Below are positions 12,776-23,241 of a DNA stretch of 64,000 bases, one piece after another. The notes below the pieces were generated by a model, which saw only the letters and a program-made list of their open reading frames with translations, did not search any database and was not told where the DNA came from. The position numbers and the translations under genes are program-made. The DNA is from Cricetomys ansorgei (lineage: Eukaryota; Chordata; Mammalia; Rodentia; Nesomyidae): NCBI GenBank assembly GCA_026225945.1, contig JAMJFZ010000239.1, forward strand, positions 27,677,501 through 27,741,500, read 5' to 3'. Positions within the stretch are counted from its first letter, which is position 1; every line of letters begins with the position of its first letter.

Positions 12776-13905
12776 AAATTACTGTACTAATTTTAAGACA
12801 CACAAAACTTATATACACATTACATGATTGCATGTATACATACACGTTCTAGTTTGCTATGTGTGTGTACATGTTGTCACATTTTTAAAAATTAGAAAAT
12901 ATACTATAAAATGTATCTCGTGAGTGGGGATATTATAAAGTTTTGAAAATTAGACTCACTTTCTGTGCTTACATGATGATCACGTTTTGGCTAAAAACCA
13001 AAAGATTCATGACGGATGTAAAGAAAGTGACAGCCCAGGGTGATCTCTTAAGCTTTTAATCTCTCCTTGTTGATTTTTTCTAGATTAGTGTTGTTCTTAT
13101 CACACCTGCTTGAATCAGCAGCGGCTCTGCCAGTGAATTCCAGCCTCCTTCCATACTCGCGTAGAATTTTAATGGATTTCTATTTATTCAAGGCGATATG
13201 TAGCTCATTAGACTGAAAATTATTTGGCAGATGAACATAATTTATCATTGCTTCACTTGACAAAGACAAATACATTCCCGTAGATAGTGATAAATAAAGA
13301 TAGATAAATTAGAAGTGAAGGAGATTAAAGTTTTTTTTTTTTTTTATGATAAGTGAATGTGTTTCAAAGTGGACTATGGCAGTCAACTTCTGGCAATATT
13401 CATTTACATATTTGTCAGCATAGGATGCTGTCTGAGTGTTTCAGTCGTGAACATTTACCGTGGATACACATAGCATAAAACTGGTTGCAAGTAATACCCT
13501 GATTTCAGTCCCTGACTTTGTTTTATGTCTGTGTTTGATAAGGACATGGTTCACATGAAAGGGAGTTCCAACACAGAAAGAACTACAGGAATTTAGACAA
13601 AGGAATAGATAGCTGATCTTCTCAGAGAATGATTCATGGAAGAGGCAGTGGCAGCTATGAACACATTTCAAGACATGGCAGGATGGCTACACAAACTGGT
13701 GGAGATACAGAGGCCCAACATCAAGAGGCATGCACTGGAACTAAGTTATGCTTGGCTGGGCATTGGTTACTTTGAGAGTGTTAGTGAGAAGATGGATGAG
13801 ATTCTATCACCCTGCAGGTAGGTGTTATTTACCGTAAGTACTGAAAAGACTGAAGTATTGCAGAAATCCATCTAATGAGGAACTGTTGGTATGTTCAAAG
13901 TAGCC
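12776..13905. other. Unassigned DNA
   Basis: T15 tract at 13331-13345. The rest shows no recognisable repeat. A short ORF ending at a splice-donor-like site is listed separately. Confidence 0.5.
13636..13821 (+). other. 61-codon ORF next to a donor-like site, unrecognised
   Basis: The frame opens with ATG at 13636 just after an in-frame TGA and encodes MEEAVAAMNTFQDMAGWLHK and 41 further residues. The residue mix is normal for a soluble protein and is not low complexity. Near its 3' end CCTGCAG|GTAGGTG matches a splice donor at about 13818, and TTCTCAG at about 13619-13625 could be an acceptor. I know no family with this sequence. It could be a chance frame, an old repeat fragment or an exon. 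Confidence 0.15.
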
Positions 13906-13972
13906 TTTTGAGTTTGTTTGTTTGAGACAGGGTCTCATACTTTAGTCCAGAGCAGCTCAGAACTCCAACATA
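13906..13972 (-). mobile_element. B1 fragment
   Basis: TTTGTTTGTTTGAGACAGGG followed by TCTCATACTTTAGTCCAGAG matches the reversed tail half of B1; the head half is missing. Confidence 0.5.
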
Positions 13973-14387
13973 ATACCCTTTCCCCTACTCATTCTCAGTG
14001 GAGGCACTGGATAAACAAGAATGACATTTCTTCCTCTAGCTTTCTATTTTCCATTATTTCAACTGTAGCTAATGACAGCAACACGACAGCACAACACATT
14101 ATTTGTCTGAGAAGTCAAATCTGACTTCTCAGTTTGCCCCTACTAAGCTTCTGACTTAGTACAGCTTAATAGACATTTTCTATGTGGCTGGAAAGCAATT
14201 AATTGATTTCAATTCTATCTTGTCAAACCTACAGGAACATTCCCAGCTCATTTAGCACTTAATCCTGTGAATCATTCCATTTTCCATTCTTTCTTCATTT
14301 CTAAACAGCAGCTAATTAACTCTCTCTCACAAGAAACATGTGACAAAAAGGAAACACAGTGATAAATCAATTTCAGTCACAGCACTG

Positions 14388-14440
<53 letters not shown>

Positions 14441-16109
14441 GAGCACACGTACACACACATTTCTGCATAGAGCTCTAACTTTATAAATATTTCTTAAAAT
14501 TGTTTAAACATAAATAACAAGGTCCATGTCAGGAGTTCCTTATGTGTTATATCCTTCTCAGCTGTATCAGAATGAAAATGACATCTTTAAGTTGTTTTCT
14601 TCCTTCTCTACAAGGTGCCTTTAACTTCTGCCTTTCACTTAGTGGATTCTTTTCACCTGTGAAGACATTGGCAGGTTCACTACCAGCTTACCAAGCACTA
14701 GTACCCAGATCCTGAAGTGATTTCTTGCCAAATAATTCAGTTTTCTCAGAAACCACATAAAGTTTGAAGTTTTATCCACCATTGGAATGTTCTCAGGCAC
14801 CTCTCTTAACCAAAACACATAGCTCTTAATATTATAGAAATCATTTTTGTTCCTGTAGGATAAAATGATCTTTATATAATTGGACTTTGATTAAGAACAC
14901 ATTGAGTTAAGTTTTTTTAAAAGCCTTATTTATATTTGTCATTAGTTTTTTTTTTTTCAGGGAAAAAATGGTTGATTCATTAAGTATTTTAAAATTAGGA
15001 AAGCTAATGCAAGTGAAGATTTCTTTTTCCATCTTACTTTTTGTCTCCTTTACTAGAAGGTGTAACCGAGTCAAAATTCTAGAATCTCAAGTATTTAATG
15101 CCAGAAATACAAACCGTGTACAAAACACACTAAGAACAAATAAACAAACAGAAATGACCCTCATTTCCTGAAATTCCCAGAAACAGTTCCTGAAGTAGTG
15201 CATTTTGGGGTGGGCGCTCGCTCCCTCCCTCTGCCCAAATACTGAAGCTGGAGACAAAGAAGCAAACTCAAATCTTCCTAGAGAGAATTTCTCAAAAGAG
15301 AATTTGTAATTAGAAAAGTACTACCAATCCACTCTAAGATTGCCCTTATCTTCAGAGAATCAGTCGCATCAGGAAGGGAAAACAAGCAGACATGTCGTTT
15401 TCAGGTTAAATTATCTCCTTTTTTCCATTGCTTTCCTTTTTATTTTTTAACTGAATAAAATGGCCTGGCTGTTGAGTCAAACTGCCTTTCCCCTTTCAAG
15501 TGTGGAGATGACAGGTCTCCTTTTAAGTGGAATATTGGCTCACAGGCTCCCCACAATCTGGCTCACTGCAACTGCTCTGTTCTCCAGGCACACATTTGCA
15601 GTACCCACAACAGCCATCTTAACTGCTTCACATCTTTTCCAGACCTATGTCCCCAGGTGACAACAGAATAAGGACTTGAACTGGGGAAGGGGGGTGAGGG
15701 GCACGAATCATGCCCTTTGTGAGGAACCTGTAAGTGAAGAGACAAACCTCAGGACGATTCAAAGAAAATCCAAGCCTCCCCTCCTTTGCCTTTCTGTCAG
15801 CCAATGGGAAAGTCTCAATTGGAGGTTATTGAGGAATCTTAGGGCAAACACACTATTTGTTTTTTTGTAATGGTTGCCCTAAACCCCGGCTGCTAATTTT
15901 CTTACACATCCCCCACTGCCCAGCCGAGCTAGAAATGTATTAAGAGAACTGGATAGACTGCTATTCCCAGTTTCCTTCTACCTATGTCTGTGCAGATGGA
16001 ACTGCCTACATACCCCGATGTATTCTGTTTTTCCACTCAAGCCTTTGGATAGCCAACCAGAGTGACCGCAAGAAAGGCAAGAAAGGGAGTTAGAGAAAAC
16101 GGTGTAGGT
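13973..16109. other. Mostly unique DNA left of the CpG-island locus
   Basis: Besides the TG microsatellite there is little repeat content. A CCAAT motif (CAGCCAATGGGAAAG) lies near 15799. Frames at 14968-15171 and 15460-15870 have no recognisable product. Confidence 0.5.
14393..14438. repeat. (TG)n microsatellite
   Basis: Uninterrupted GT/TG for 46 bp, about 23 units. Confidence 0.97.
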
Positions 16110-16288
16110 CTGAGTTAAAAGCAGGACATTTTATTCTACGTGTTTGGGGAAAGGACACCAGTAACATATATTAAAGAGATACCCAATGAGGAACCCTGTA
16201 TGAGGTTCTATTTTGGGGTCCTTGTTGAAGGATCATGGAATTGAAGCATACGAAATGACAAGTTGACCTGCGGATAGATGCAGCGTCT
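16110..16288 (-). other. Possible terminal exon of the minus-strand locus
   Basis: Reading the minus strand, a T17 tract (16307-16291) is followed by AG at 16290-16289, which could serve as a 3' splice site; CTCAT just upstream could be the branch point. The predicted exon starts AGACGCTGCATC and has an AATAAA signal at 16135-16130. The homopolymer makes the acceptor call weak, since any A-tract on the plus strand would mimic it. Confidence 0.25.
16130..16135 (-). terminator. Possible poly(A) signal
   Basis: AATAAA on the minus strand (AGAATAAAATG context), 36 bases past the stop codon of the longest spliced frame. A hexamer alone is common in AT-rich DNA. Confidence 0.25.
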
Positions 16289-17155
16289 CTAAAAAAAAAA
16301 AAAAAAATCAATGAGATGATTGGCATAGAAGATGGGAAATGAAGAGAGAAGCTGCCAAGTACAGCCCACGCCATGCAGAACTCAGAAAGGGAGCGAAGTT
16401 TTCCCCACACCGGGACTCCCAAAGGCACTGTATTGAAGCAATCAGGTGTTATGACATTGAGATGAGTGAAGAAACACCCTGATACCAGGGATGACCGAGA
16501 ATCAAGGAGGACATAGAGACCCCAGATTTCTGACTGCTTCCCCAACTGCTTCCAAGGCATGCTGCTGCCAAGTCAGGGAATGATGGAGTGGAGGTAGAAG
16601 ACACAAAGGTAAACCAGGGACTCCGATTGTTTTTCATCTAGAATCTTCAGTATTCCAACATTCAGTAAACCAACAACCTGCTATGGAAATGGTTGATCAC
16701 CTTTAAGAGCAGGAGGCTGAAAGACCCTTTGTTTGCTGGGGAACATCTCTCTCCCTATCTCCAACGCAGGGTTGATCAACCTCTCAGTCTCTTGCTCCTT
16801 TTCCCATTGCAGAATGCAGCAGGCTTAGCCCTTTTTTTCCCGGGTCTTACAAAGCCAGTACCGCACCTAACCTGGCAGCAAGCCTGGCTCAGGGCTTCAG
16901 GCACCGGCCAGCGACTTACCTTCGGGATGGGGAGGCTCGATCCGGCTGCCCGGGGCTGCGGTCCCGCCGCCTGGCCGCGTGTGCAGGGCTCCCTGGGCTC
17001 GCGAGGCCCCCGCCCCACCTGCAGCTGCAGCCACCGCTGGCTACTCCAGGCCGACCGCATGAAGTCATCCCCCGCCGGAACGGCGCACTTTGTGCGAGGC
17101 GCGGGGGAAGACGCGCAGCCCTGGGTCGCCCCGCAACAGCGTCTGCGGGCCGCAT
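16171..17155 (-). CDS. Hypothetical two-exon small ORF (17155-16920 joined to 16288-16171)
   Basis: If exon 1 (donor at 16920) joins the acceptor at 16289, the frame starting at ATG 17155 stays open across the junction and ends at a stop at 16173-16171, about 117 codons. Exon 1 contributes 78 codons plus two bases and the junction codon is AGA. A second frame from ATG 17060 also crosses in phase and stops after about 73 codons. Neither start has a strong Kozak context: position -3 is C for 17155 and T for 17060. The exon 1 part is rich in Arg, Pro, Ala and Gly, as any frame in a CpG island would be. I recognise no domain, signal peptide or family. A non-coding transcript is at least as likely. 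Confidence 0.15.
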
Positions 17156-17179
17156 CCGACAGACGCTGCTCGTCCCGGT
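16920..17179 (-). other. Predicted first exon, minus-strand transcript
   Basis: On the minus strand the CpG island contains CCCGAAG|GTAAGT, a complete donor consensus with the exon ending at 16920. About 30 bases downstream of the TATA box is CTCTACCG, with A at 17179 as a plausible start site. This gives a 260-base first exon. Possible starts at 17155, 17068 and 17060 have weak to moderate contexts. The intron would run leftward; the acceptor may be at 16289 or far outside the window if this is the first exon of a long gene. I could not identify the gene from the translated frames. Confidence 0.5.
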
Positions 17180-17201
17180 AGAGGCTGGTCTTCTGTGAAC
17201 G

Positions 17202-17209
17202 ATTTTATA
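17202..17209 (-). promoter_or_regulatory. TATA box of the CpG-island promoter
   Basis: GAGTATAAAATCG on the minus strand at the upstream edge of the island. Its distance of about 30 bases to an A in a pyrimidine context, and the downstream donor, agree on minus-strand transcription. TATA boxes are uncommon in CpG-island promoters, which suggests a focused start. Confidence 0.5.
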
Positions 17210-17229
17210 CTCGCGGCATTGCCGGATCC

Positions 17230-17492
17230 TGCAACAAAACAGAAGGGACAGACTGGCTTTCCCTGCAGAGCATCCTTGCTCCCCCGAGCTCCCCTGTCAC
17301 TGTGGCTGTTTGGACAGCTCCATCTGACTGTGTGGGTTTCCCACCCTCTCCATCTTCTCAGTACTGTTCATTTTGCTGAATTTGAGGACGTTGATTGTCT
17401 ATTGAGATAAACAGTCAAATACTCTTTTTTTTTTTAACGGGCAATCGGTCTTTCTAAATCCCGCGTAGCACGATTCACTTGCCCTTCACACA

Positions 17493-17531
<39 letters not shown>

Positions 17532-18357
17532 AAAGCTTTCATTACCCTGTTGTTGTGATAGAGCAGGTTTCTTTCAGCCCAATGAAGCAGGGCAGAACAG
17601 AGATATCACCCAAGGACACGGAGAAGGGTCACCCCAGGATTTTAATGCGTTTGCTAGTGGACAAATGTGCCTCCCAACACCCAACTCTCCCCCTCTACTC
17701 CTCTGTATCCTCCAGTCCCCGCTTTTTGGGCAGACTGTCTGGGTGAAAACTATAATATTTAAAAACCAACAGGCAGAATTCACATCCGCGGATGGCTGTG
17801 ACTCCCAACGGATTTTTCAGAATTTCCCCCGGGCGATGAAATAAGCATGGATGCACACACACAGCTCTTGCCTTTTTAATTGGCGCCAGTTATTAAGGTT
17901 GTTATTGTCTCTCTCACTCTATGTTTCCTCTTTTGTTTCCTTTCAAGTTACTGAGCAAACCAACAGTTTATGGGGTGGTAGTGTTGGGGCAGGAAGGCAG
18001 CTTAGGATTTTCTCTCTGCTACTTGGCTAGGGCTTCTTTCCCAACCAAGTCATTTCCAAACAGGGAGTTTCCTTATCGCCAGCATTCTGCCAAATGGGTG
18101 TTCTTCTTATCTCCATCTTCCCTGTGAGGATCATTACATCTTGCCAGCATTACCCTGGGAATCTGCCCAGCATCTTGCACTGAAATTGCATAAGTCCAAG
18201 GAGGATACTAAATGAAAACTTCCTACCCTCTATCAATTCCAGTGTAGAGGGGGTGATGTAGCCAACAGAGTTAAAAAAACAGAACAAGATGAAATTGCAC
18301 CATAGGGGTATATGCATGTAGTTCATACTTGAAAAATAAGGTTGAGAAATAACATCT
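17230..18357. other. Repeat-poor upstream flank of the promoter
   Basis: Contains a CA microsatellite and scattered CpGs, for example CATCCGCGGATGGC near 17783 and CCCCCGGGCGATG near 17826. Homeodomain-like TTTTTAATTGG and GGCGCCAG lie near 17874-17888. No gene is recognised. It may hold enhancer-like sites. Confidence 0.45.
17495..17529. repeat. (CA)n microsatellite
   Basis: About 17 CA units in the promoter flank. Confidence 0.95.
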
Positions 18358-18467
18358 TTAGCCGGGCAGTGGTGGCACTTGTTAGGCAGAGGCAGACAGA
18401 TCTCTGTGAGTTCAAGGCCAGCCTCGTCTACAGAGTGAGGTCAGGACAGTCAGAGTCGCAACAGTGT
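18358..18467 (+). mobile_element. B1 SINE with internal deletion, 3'-truncated
   Basis: GCCGGGCAGTGGTGGCA is followed at once by CTTGTTAGGCAGAGGCAG, so the CCTTTAATCCCAGC segment is missing. The B-box region GTGAGTTCAAGGCC is kept. The 3' end stops after AGAGTCGCAACAG without a tail. Confidence 0.85.
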
Positions 18468-18829
18468 ACACTGTAATGTTGCTACCAGAGGAAATGATAG
18501 ATTACTCCTCAAAGCAGTTTTTTATAGCCAGATCAACATATTGGTACTTTTCAGTCTTTAAAAGATGCCATTTTGGCATGGTGTTGATGTGTAGTTTGAC
18601 TGAGGAATTAGTACAGACTCCCATAATTCCCACTCCAAATATCTTCTCCCATGAACATCACACAGGAACACAGCAGACTCCTTCCAATTAAGAACTGACA
18701 CCCATTCTTTATCTAAAGGCTCTTTCATACATGCTTCTCTAGTTTTCCTAGTGTCTATGATTCTTTTCTACACTCCTGTCCACATTATATTTAATACATT
18801 ATATTTAACTGTTATATCCCTTAAGATTC
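18468..18829. other. Unassigned DNA
   Basis: No gene or named repeat is seen. Confidence 0.45.
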
Positions 18830-19930
18830 ATCCAAGCTGTGACAGTTTCTCTGTTTCCCGGTTTTTGGTGACCTTGACAGTTGAAGGGTAGAAGTATTTT
18901 GTAGGATGCCGTAGTATTGCATAGCGGCTGATATTTTTCTCCTGATAAGACTTGAGTTATGGCTTATTGAAATGATGGCCATGGAGGCGAAGAGCCCTTC
19001 TCAGCACAGCCTCTCAAGATTATATCACATCCAAGTGACATGATTGTTGATGTTGTCTTTGAACAGCTGGTACAGTCAGCCAGGGTTTTCTGTTGTACAG
19101 GTGTAAATCTTACCACTGTACTGTCACTAAGTGAAGCCCAAACCCTGAACCTCAAACATGGGCAGCTATGATCAACCTGTCTGAAGATTAATTGCATGCC
19201 TAATAATGTGAAGTAAGTGGAGTACTTCCACATATTAGCTTTGTCTCCATTCCCCTTGTATCATTTAATTCAGTTGGCTAATATAGATATGGATTTTATA
19301 CTTTTGGTAATTGTCCATTGTTTATTTATCTTACCGTTCAAAATATTCCAGTTTTAGCCATTGAGAGCTCTGTCAGTTGGTAGCTGTGTTTGTCTGTCCT
19401 AACCTCCTACTGTGCTCTGTATGTTTAATAATTCTTTACTATTAGTCATGTTATATGTGCAGAACAATTCCTTGGGTTTTCCAGATGTTCCAGGCTCAGA
19501 GCTGTCTAGACCTGCAATTGGTCATTTCTTCAAGAAGATCTACTTCCATTTATTGGAGAATGGGAACAGAGACTTAGGTATGGACTGCATGTTTGTCTCT
19601 GGATAATGAGATCTTGATTAGGCCTTCTATACAAGAGAACAAATCTCTGTATATGTGCATACACATACTGATTATGTGTATATACTCAAACATTTCTATA
19701 GGTACTGTGTGTGTATCTAAATGTCTGCAAACCAATTGAGACCTATAAGGGCCTCAGATTATTATGTTACCACAACGATTCCTCTAGCATATCTCCTTGA
19801 CTTATCTGTGAATGTCCATTCCAATGAGATATGCCTCTACCGTCTACTATTATCTTCTCAATTGTTGAATTCCAGTTTTTTATACAGGCATAGCTGTCTT
19901 AGAATTATAAATCTGTCTCTTTAATAATCA
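18830..19930 (-). mobile_element. Ancient L1 (L1M/L1ME-type), long remnant
   Basis: Several separate anchors follow the reversed order of an old mammalian L1. They include TTTTGTAGGATGCCGTAGTA, CTCCTGATAAGACTTGAGTT, TTTTAGCCATTGAGAGCTCT, CCAGATGTTCCAGGCTCAGA, CTGCAATTGGTCATTTCTTC and TTATTGGAGAATGGGAACAG. The stretches between them are diverged. No open frame of L1 proteins is left. Confidence 0.65.
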
Positions 19931-19967
19931 TAGTTTAAAGTGTATAACAATAGAGGTACTAGTGTAT

Positions 19968-20133
19968 GTGGGATTTTTGTTTGTTTTTTGTCTTTAGACA
20001 GTGTCACTATGTGTAGCCTTGACTATCCAGGAACCCTGTTGTAGACCATGCTGGTTTTGAGCTCTTAGATATCTGACTGTCTCTGACTGCTTAGTGCTGG
20101 GATTAAAGGCATGCGCCACCATGCCTGGCTCTA
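19968..20133 (-). mobile_element. B1 SINE
   Basis: A left T-rich tail, then AGACAGTGTCACTATGTGTA, CCTTGACTATCCAGGAACCC and TTAGTGCTGGGATTAAAGGC, with CGCCACCATGCCTGGC as the reversed head. No clear target duplication is seen. Confidence 0.9.
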
Positions 20134-20505
20134 CTAAATGTTACTTAAAGAATTTCACTGTCTGCTCATTCCTGTATCATGACATTGCTTCTTAAACACT
20201 TTGATTACTGCACTTAAAATTAGTAGCTTTCCCTATAATTCTCCATGGTACTTTTTCTGTGCTACGTGTGTTGTTATTATTATGCTTTCCATTCCTTGCC
20301 AGTTTGGACAGGCTTCCTGCTACAAAGTTGTAGATACTTTGGAACCTGGTCTGCCCTAACAATTCATAATTGAAATGCTATCTTTGCTAACATAAAGGGC
20401 CACATAAACTCAAAGGGGGAAAGGAGAGGAGTGAAGGCAGTGAAAAAACATGACTTCAGCAGGGCTTTGTGATTGGATTGTCACATAGCCTGACTTTGTC
20501 TCCAT
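20134..20505. other. Unassigned DNA
   Basis: No gene or repeat recognised. Confidence 0.45.
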
Positions 20506-20648
20506 GTGCTCTCTCTCTCTCTCCCTCTCCCTCTCTCTCTTTCTCTTCCTCTCTCTTTATCTCTCTCCCTCTTTCCCTCTTTCTTTCTTTCTCTCTCTCC
20601 TTCTCCCTTCTCTCCTTCTCCACCCCCTCTCCCTCTCTCTCTCTCATC
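20506..20648. repeat. (TC)n-rich low-complexity tract
   Basis: CT/CTTT/CCCT-type pyrimidine tract of about 140 bp. It creates spurious Ser/Leu and Arg/Glu frames on both strands. Confidence 0.95.
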
Positions 20649-21268
20649 CTGTAAATGAGTGTAGGTGGTCTCTGTGGAATACAACATGGAAGTCTGAGGC
20701 AGAGGGTCTTATTCTTTGCTGGATGACAAGCTAGCTGACCTGTAATGGGGCTTCTGGGGACCTTCTCATCTCTGCTGCCCATCTAGCTTTGGAGAGCTGG
20801 GGCCAGATATACTTGCATGTGGTCATTCATTTTTTTTATTGATGAAGTGGAATCGATGTGAGGATGCTGACAGAGAAAAGAGAAAATTAGGCACACGTGG
20901 TAGAATTTAATACTTCAGCTAAGCAACAGCATGGTGAGAGGCATGGGGTAATGGATGAAAAAGGAAAAATAAATAGGAATATTTTATTTCAACACAGAAT
21001 GTTAGCATCTGTGTTCTTGGAAGTAGGCTCTCACTAAAACAAACAAACAAACAAGCAGTAACAAATAGCCCCCAGCTCAAACCAGTAGGAGAAATTTCTT
21101 TTGGGTTAGCTATGAGTGACAATAGCCTGGGAACACAAGATTTAGTTTACCCCAAACTACATTTCAGCATGATAATGATCTGATGAAGGTTTTCCAGTAA
21201 CAAAACATTGACAGTCACAGACCGGGTACTTTCCAAATATAGTAGCAGAAAGAGTGAGTAGAAGGGTA
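20649..21268. other. Unassigned DNA
   Basis: Short AAAC repeat at about 21037-21055. No gene recognised. Confidence 0.45.
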
Positions 21269-22056
21269 TGATGGTTAGGTTTTGTCAACTTGATATGGAG
21301 TCCTCTGGGAAGCAGGGGCATCTGAAGGGTTGTCTCCATCACAGTGGCCACAGTGTGGCTGTGTCTGTGGGTATTCTCTTGATTGTGGATTAATGTAGGA
21401 GAGTCTTGCTCACTGTTTGTGGTGCCATCCCTGGATGGGACCTAGTTGGACCCCAGGCTACATAAGAAAGTGTAAGTCTAGATCCACAATCAATTAATGA
21501 TATAGGATATATGCTTGCCCATGACTGTATATGGGCAAGAGACATCCAGGTAGGACGTGCAAAATACCCAGACAGGAAACATGTAGACAGGAGATGTTCA
21601 GGTAAGAAATATATCAGGATGTGTGCTAGTCCCTGATTGGATTTGATGGGAAACACCTAGCGTCGTGAAATCTGCCTTTGAAATTCCCCATGAGCTCATG
21701 GCCATTTTCGAGGAATTCCAGTGGGGACTTCCACGAGATCCTGGCTAGCATCCACCATAACTGGCTAGTATTTAAAGCTTGCTTAAAATCCATTAGAACT
21801 TTGTGGCAATTTTTTTTTTTCTTGACTGTTTTGGGATTTACAAAAGCAAGCTGAGCAAGTCAAAGGGAGTAAGCCAGTAAAAGGTGCTCTATGTGGTCCT
21901 CACTTCAGTTCCTGCCTCCAGGTTCCTGTCTTAAGCTCCTGCCCTTGCTGCTTTCGGTGATGGACTGTGACACAGTGTAAACAGACAAAGCCCTTTCCTC
22001 CCACACTGATTTTGGTCATGGTTTTTATCACAGCAACAGGGGAGGAATTAGGACCC
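21269..22056 (+). mobile_element. Rodent interspersed repeat split by a solo LTR
   Basis: The left part (21269-21470) starts TTTTGTCAACTTGATATGG and ends ACATAAGAAAG. The right part (21843-22056) continues AAAGCAAGCTGAGCAAGTC and ends TTTTTATCACAGCAACAGG. Removing 21471-21846 restores the expected ATAAGAAAGCAAGCTGAGCA text. Relatives occur at 27055, 59185 and 60790. I do not assign a family name. Confidence 0.6.
21471..21842. mobile_element. Solo LTR (372 bp) nested in an older repeat
   Basis: It begins TGTAAGTC and ends GATTTACA, giving the inverted terminal TGTAA/TTACA typical of LTRs. It is bounded by AAAG at 21467-21470 and 21843-21846, a 4-bp duplication as made by ERV1/gammaretroviral-type integrases. 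It also has an A/T motif AGTATTTAAAGC and a T12 tract, but no obvious AATAAA. There is no internal retroviral sequence, so the copy is a recombined solo LTR. Confidence 0.65.
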
Positions 22057-23233
22057 ACTGGTTAAAGCAAAGCTGGGAAACCTCTGCTATTCTATTTATA
22101 TGCAAATGCTATGCTATTCTATACAAATTCTATCTGGTGGTATTAGTTTTTTGCTTGGTAGAAGGAATTCTCACAAAGATATTAGGTCAGATACAGAGAT
22201 GGGGAATGCATAGCTAGTAAAATGGCTAAAGATGACCAAGGTAATTTGGTTCTGGACTTGTAACACTCAACATCACTGAAGTTCTGATCAGTTAATCAGC
22301 CTTGCAGAAGAAGTTCAGCATGAAGCACACTGGGAACTTCTGTTCACACCAGCATGGCAGGCTGGTTCATTGGATGTGTGGAGTGAAAGAGTTCATTTGT
22401 TTTCACTCTCAGAGTTTTCAGTGAATGTCTGTTTTTAGACACTGAACTCCAGCTCTTGTTTTAGTGGTCAAGGGCCTTTGTTTCCTTTCAGATGTGCTCA
22501 AATTAGAGATCAAACAGCCTACTGATATCAGCAAGGGACAATGAGAAAGCAGAGTGGGAGCCCTGCCAGCATTCAGAACATCTCCTTTGGGTTAAAGGAG
22601 AACTTCCAGAAGGATTCATTTATATGCAAATGTTTTATCAAAAGGGTAACTAAGTATTTCATAAGCAGCCATTAACAATTTAGCAGAGATTAACTTCTCA
22701 GATTTATAATTGAGAGGGATTTGGTTCCAGCATCTGTCACCCCATTGACAGCCAGGTTTCCTATCATCCATGCTCTGTAGGGGTCATCAGAGAGCTGGGA
22801 CTCCATCTCCTAGAAAGGAATTGAGCACTTGGTGCAGGGCAGTCAATGTTGCTGTCTATAACTATGACTTACAGAAAGGGGCCGAGAAAGCTGCTTACAG
22901 CCAAGGAGCTTTTATTTATTCACTTTTTATTTTTGTGAGTGTGCCTAAACTTGGGTTGTGATTTGCTCTACAGATATCTTCTAATTTTATGATACGAATT
23001 CTACTCTTTTAATACGGTTAAAAAGAACATCATATAAAATGTATGCAGGACAATTTAAGGATAGTGAGGCTCAGGGATAGAAACCATTGTAGTTATACCT
23101 AAGAAACAATGTAGTCAAAGATATTTTAGTAGTCTGCATTTGTAGGACAGTTATATCCAATAAAATAAATCAAGATAGATCAAAGTGTCCTATGTTTGCC
23201 TAAGAACTCTGATACAGTGATAAGAACACTATG
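22057..23233. other. Unassigned DNA
   Basis: Short repeated words such as TGCTATTCTAT near 22085 and 22110. No gene recognised; the frame at 22770-22961 has no support. Confidence 0.45.
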
Positions 23234-23241
23234 ACTTCTAT

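Larger units (their letters stand above)
16861..17225. promoter_or_regulatory. CpG island
   Basis: About 39 CpG dinucleotides in 365 bp by eye, roughly one per 9 bp, in a window where CpG is otherwise rare. It contains a GC box (CCCCCGCCCC, about 17007-17016) and many CCGCC/GCGG words. CpG islands in mammals usually mark germline-unmethylated promoters, so this is the best promoter candidate in the window. Confidence 0.88.

Noticed and set aside
16693..17181. 162-codon plus-strand frame across the CpG island
   Set aside because: GC-rich DNA lacks stops in all frames. The TATA box and donor support the minus strand, and no plus-strand donor of similar quality is seen.
20456..20782. Long frames on both strands (Ser/Leu-rich and Arg/Glu-rich)
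   Set aside because: They are translations of the TC-rich low-complexity tract.
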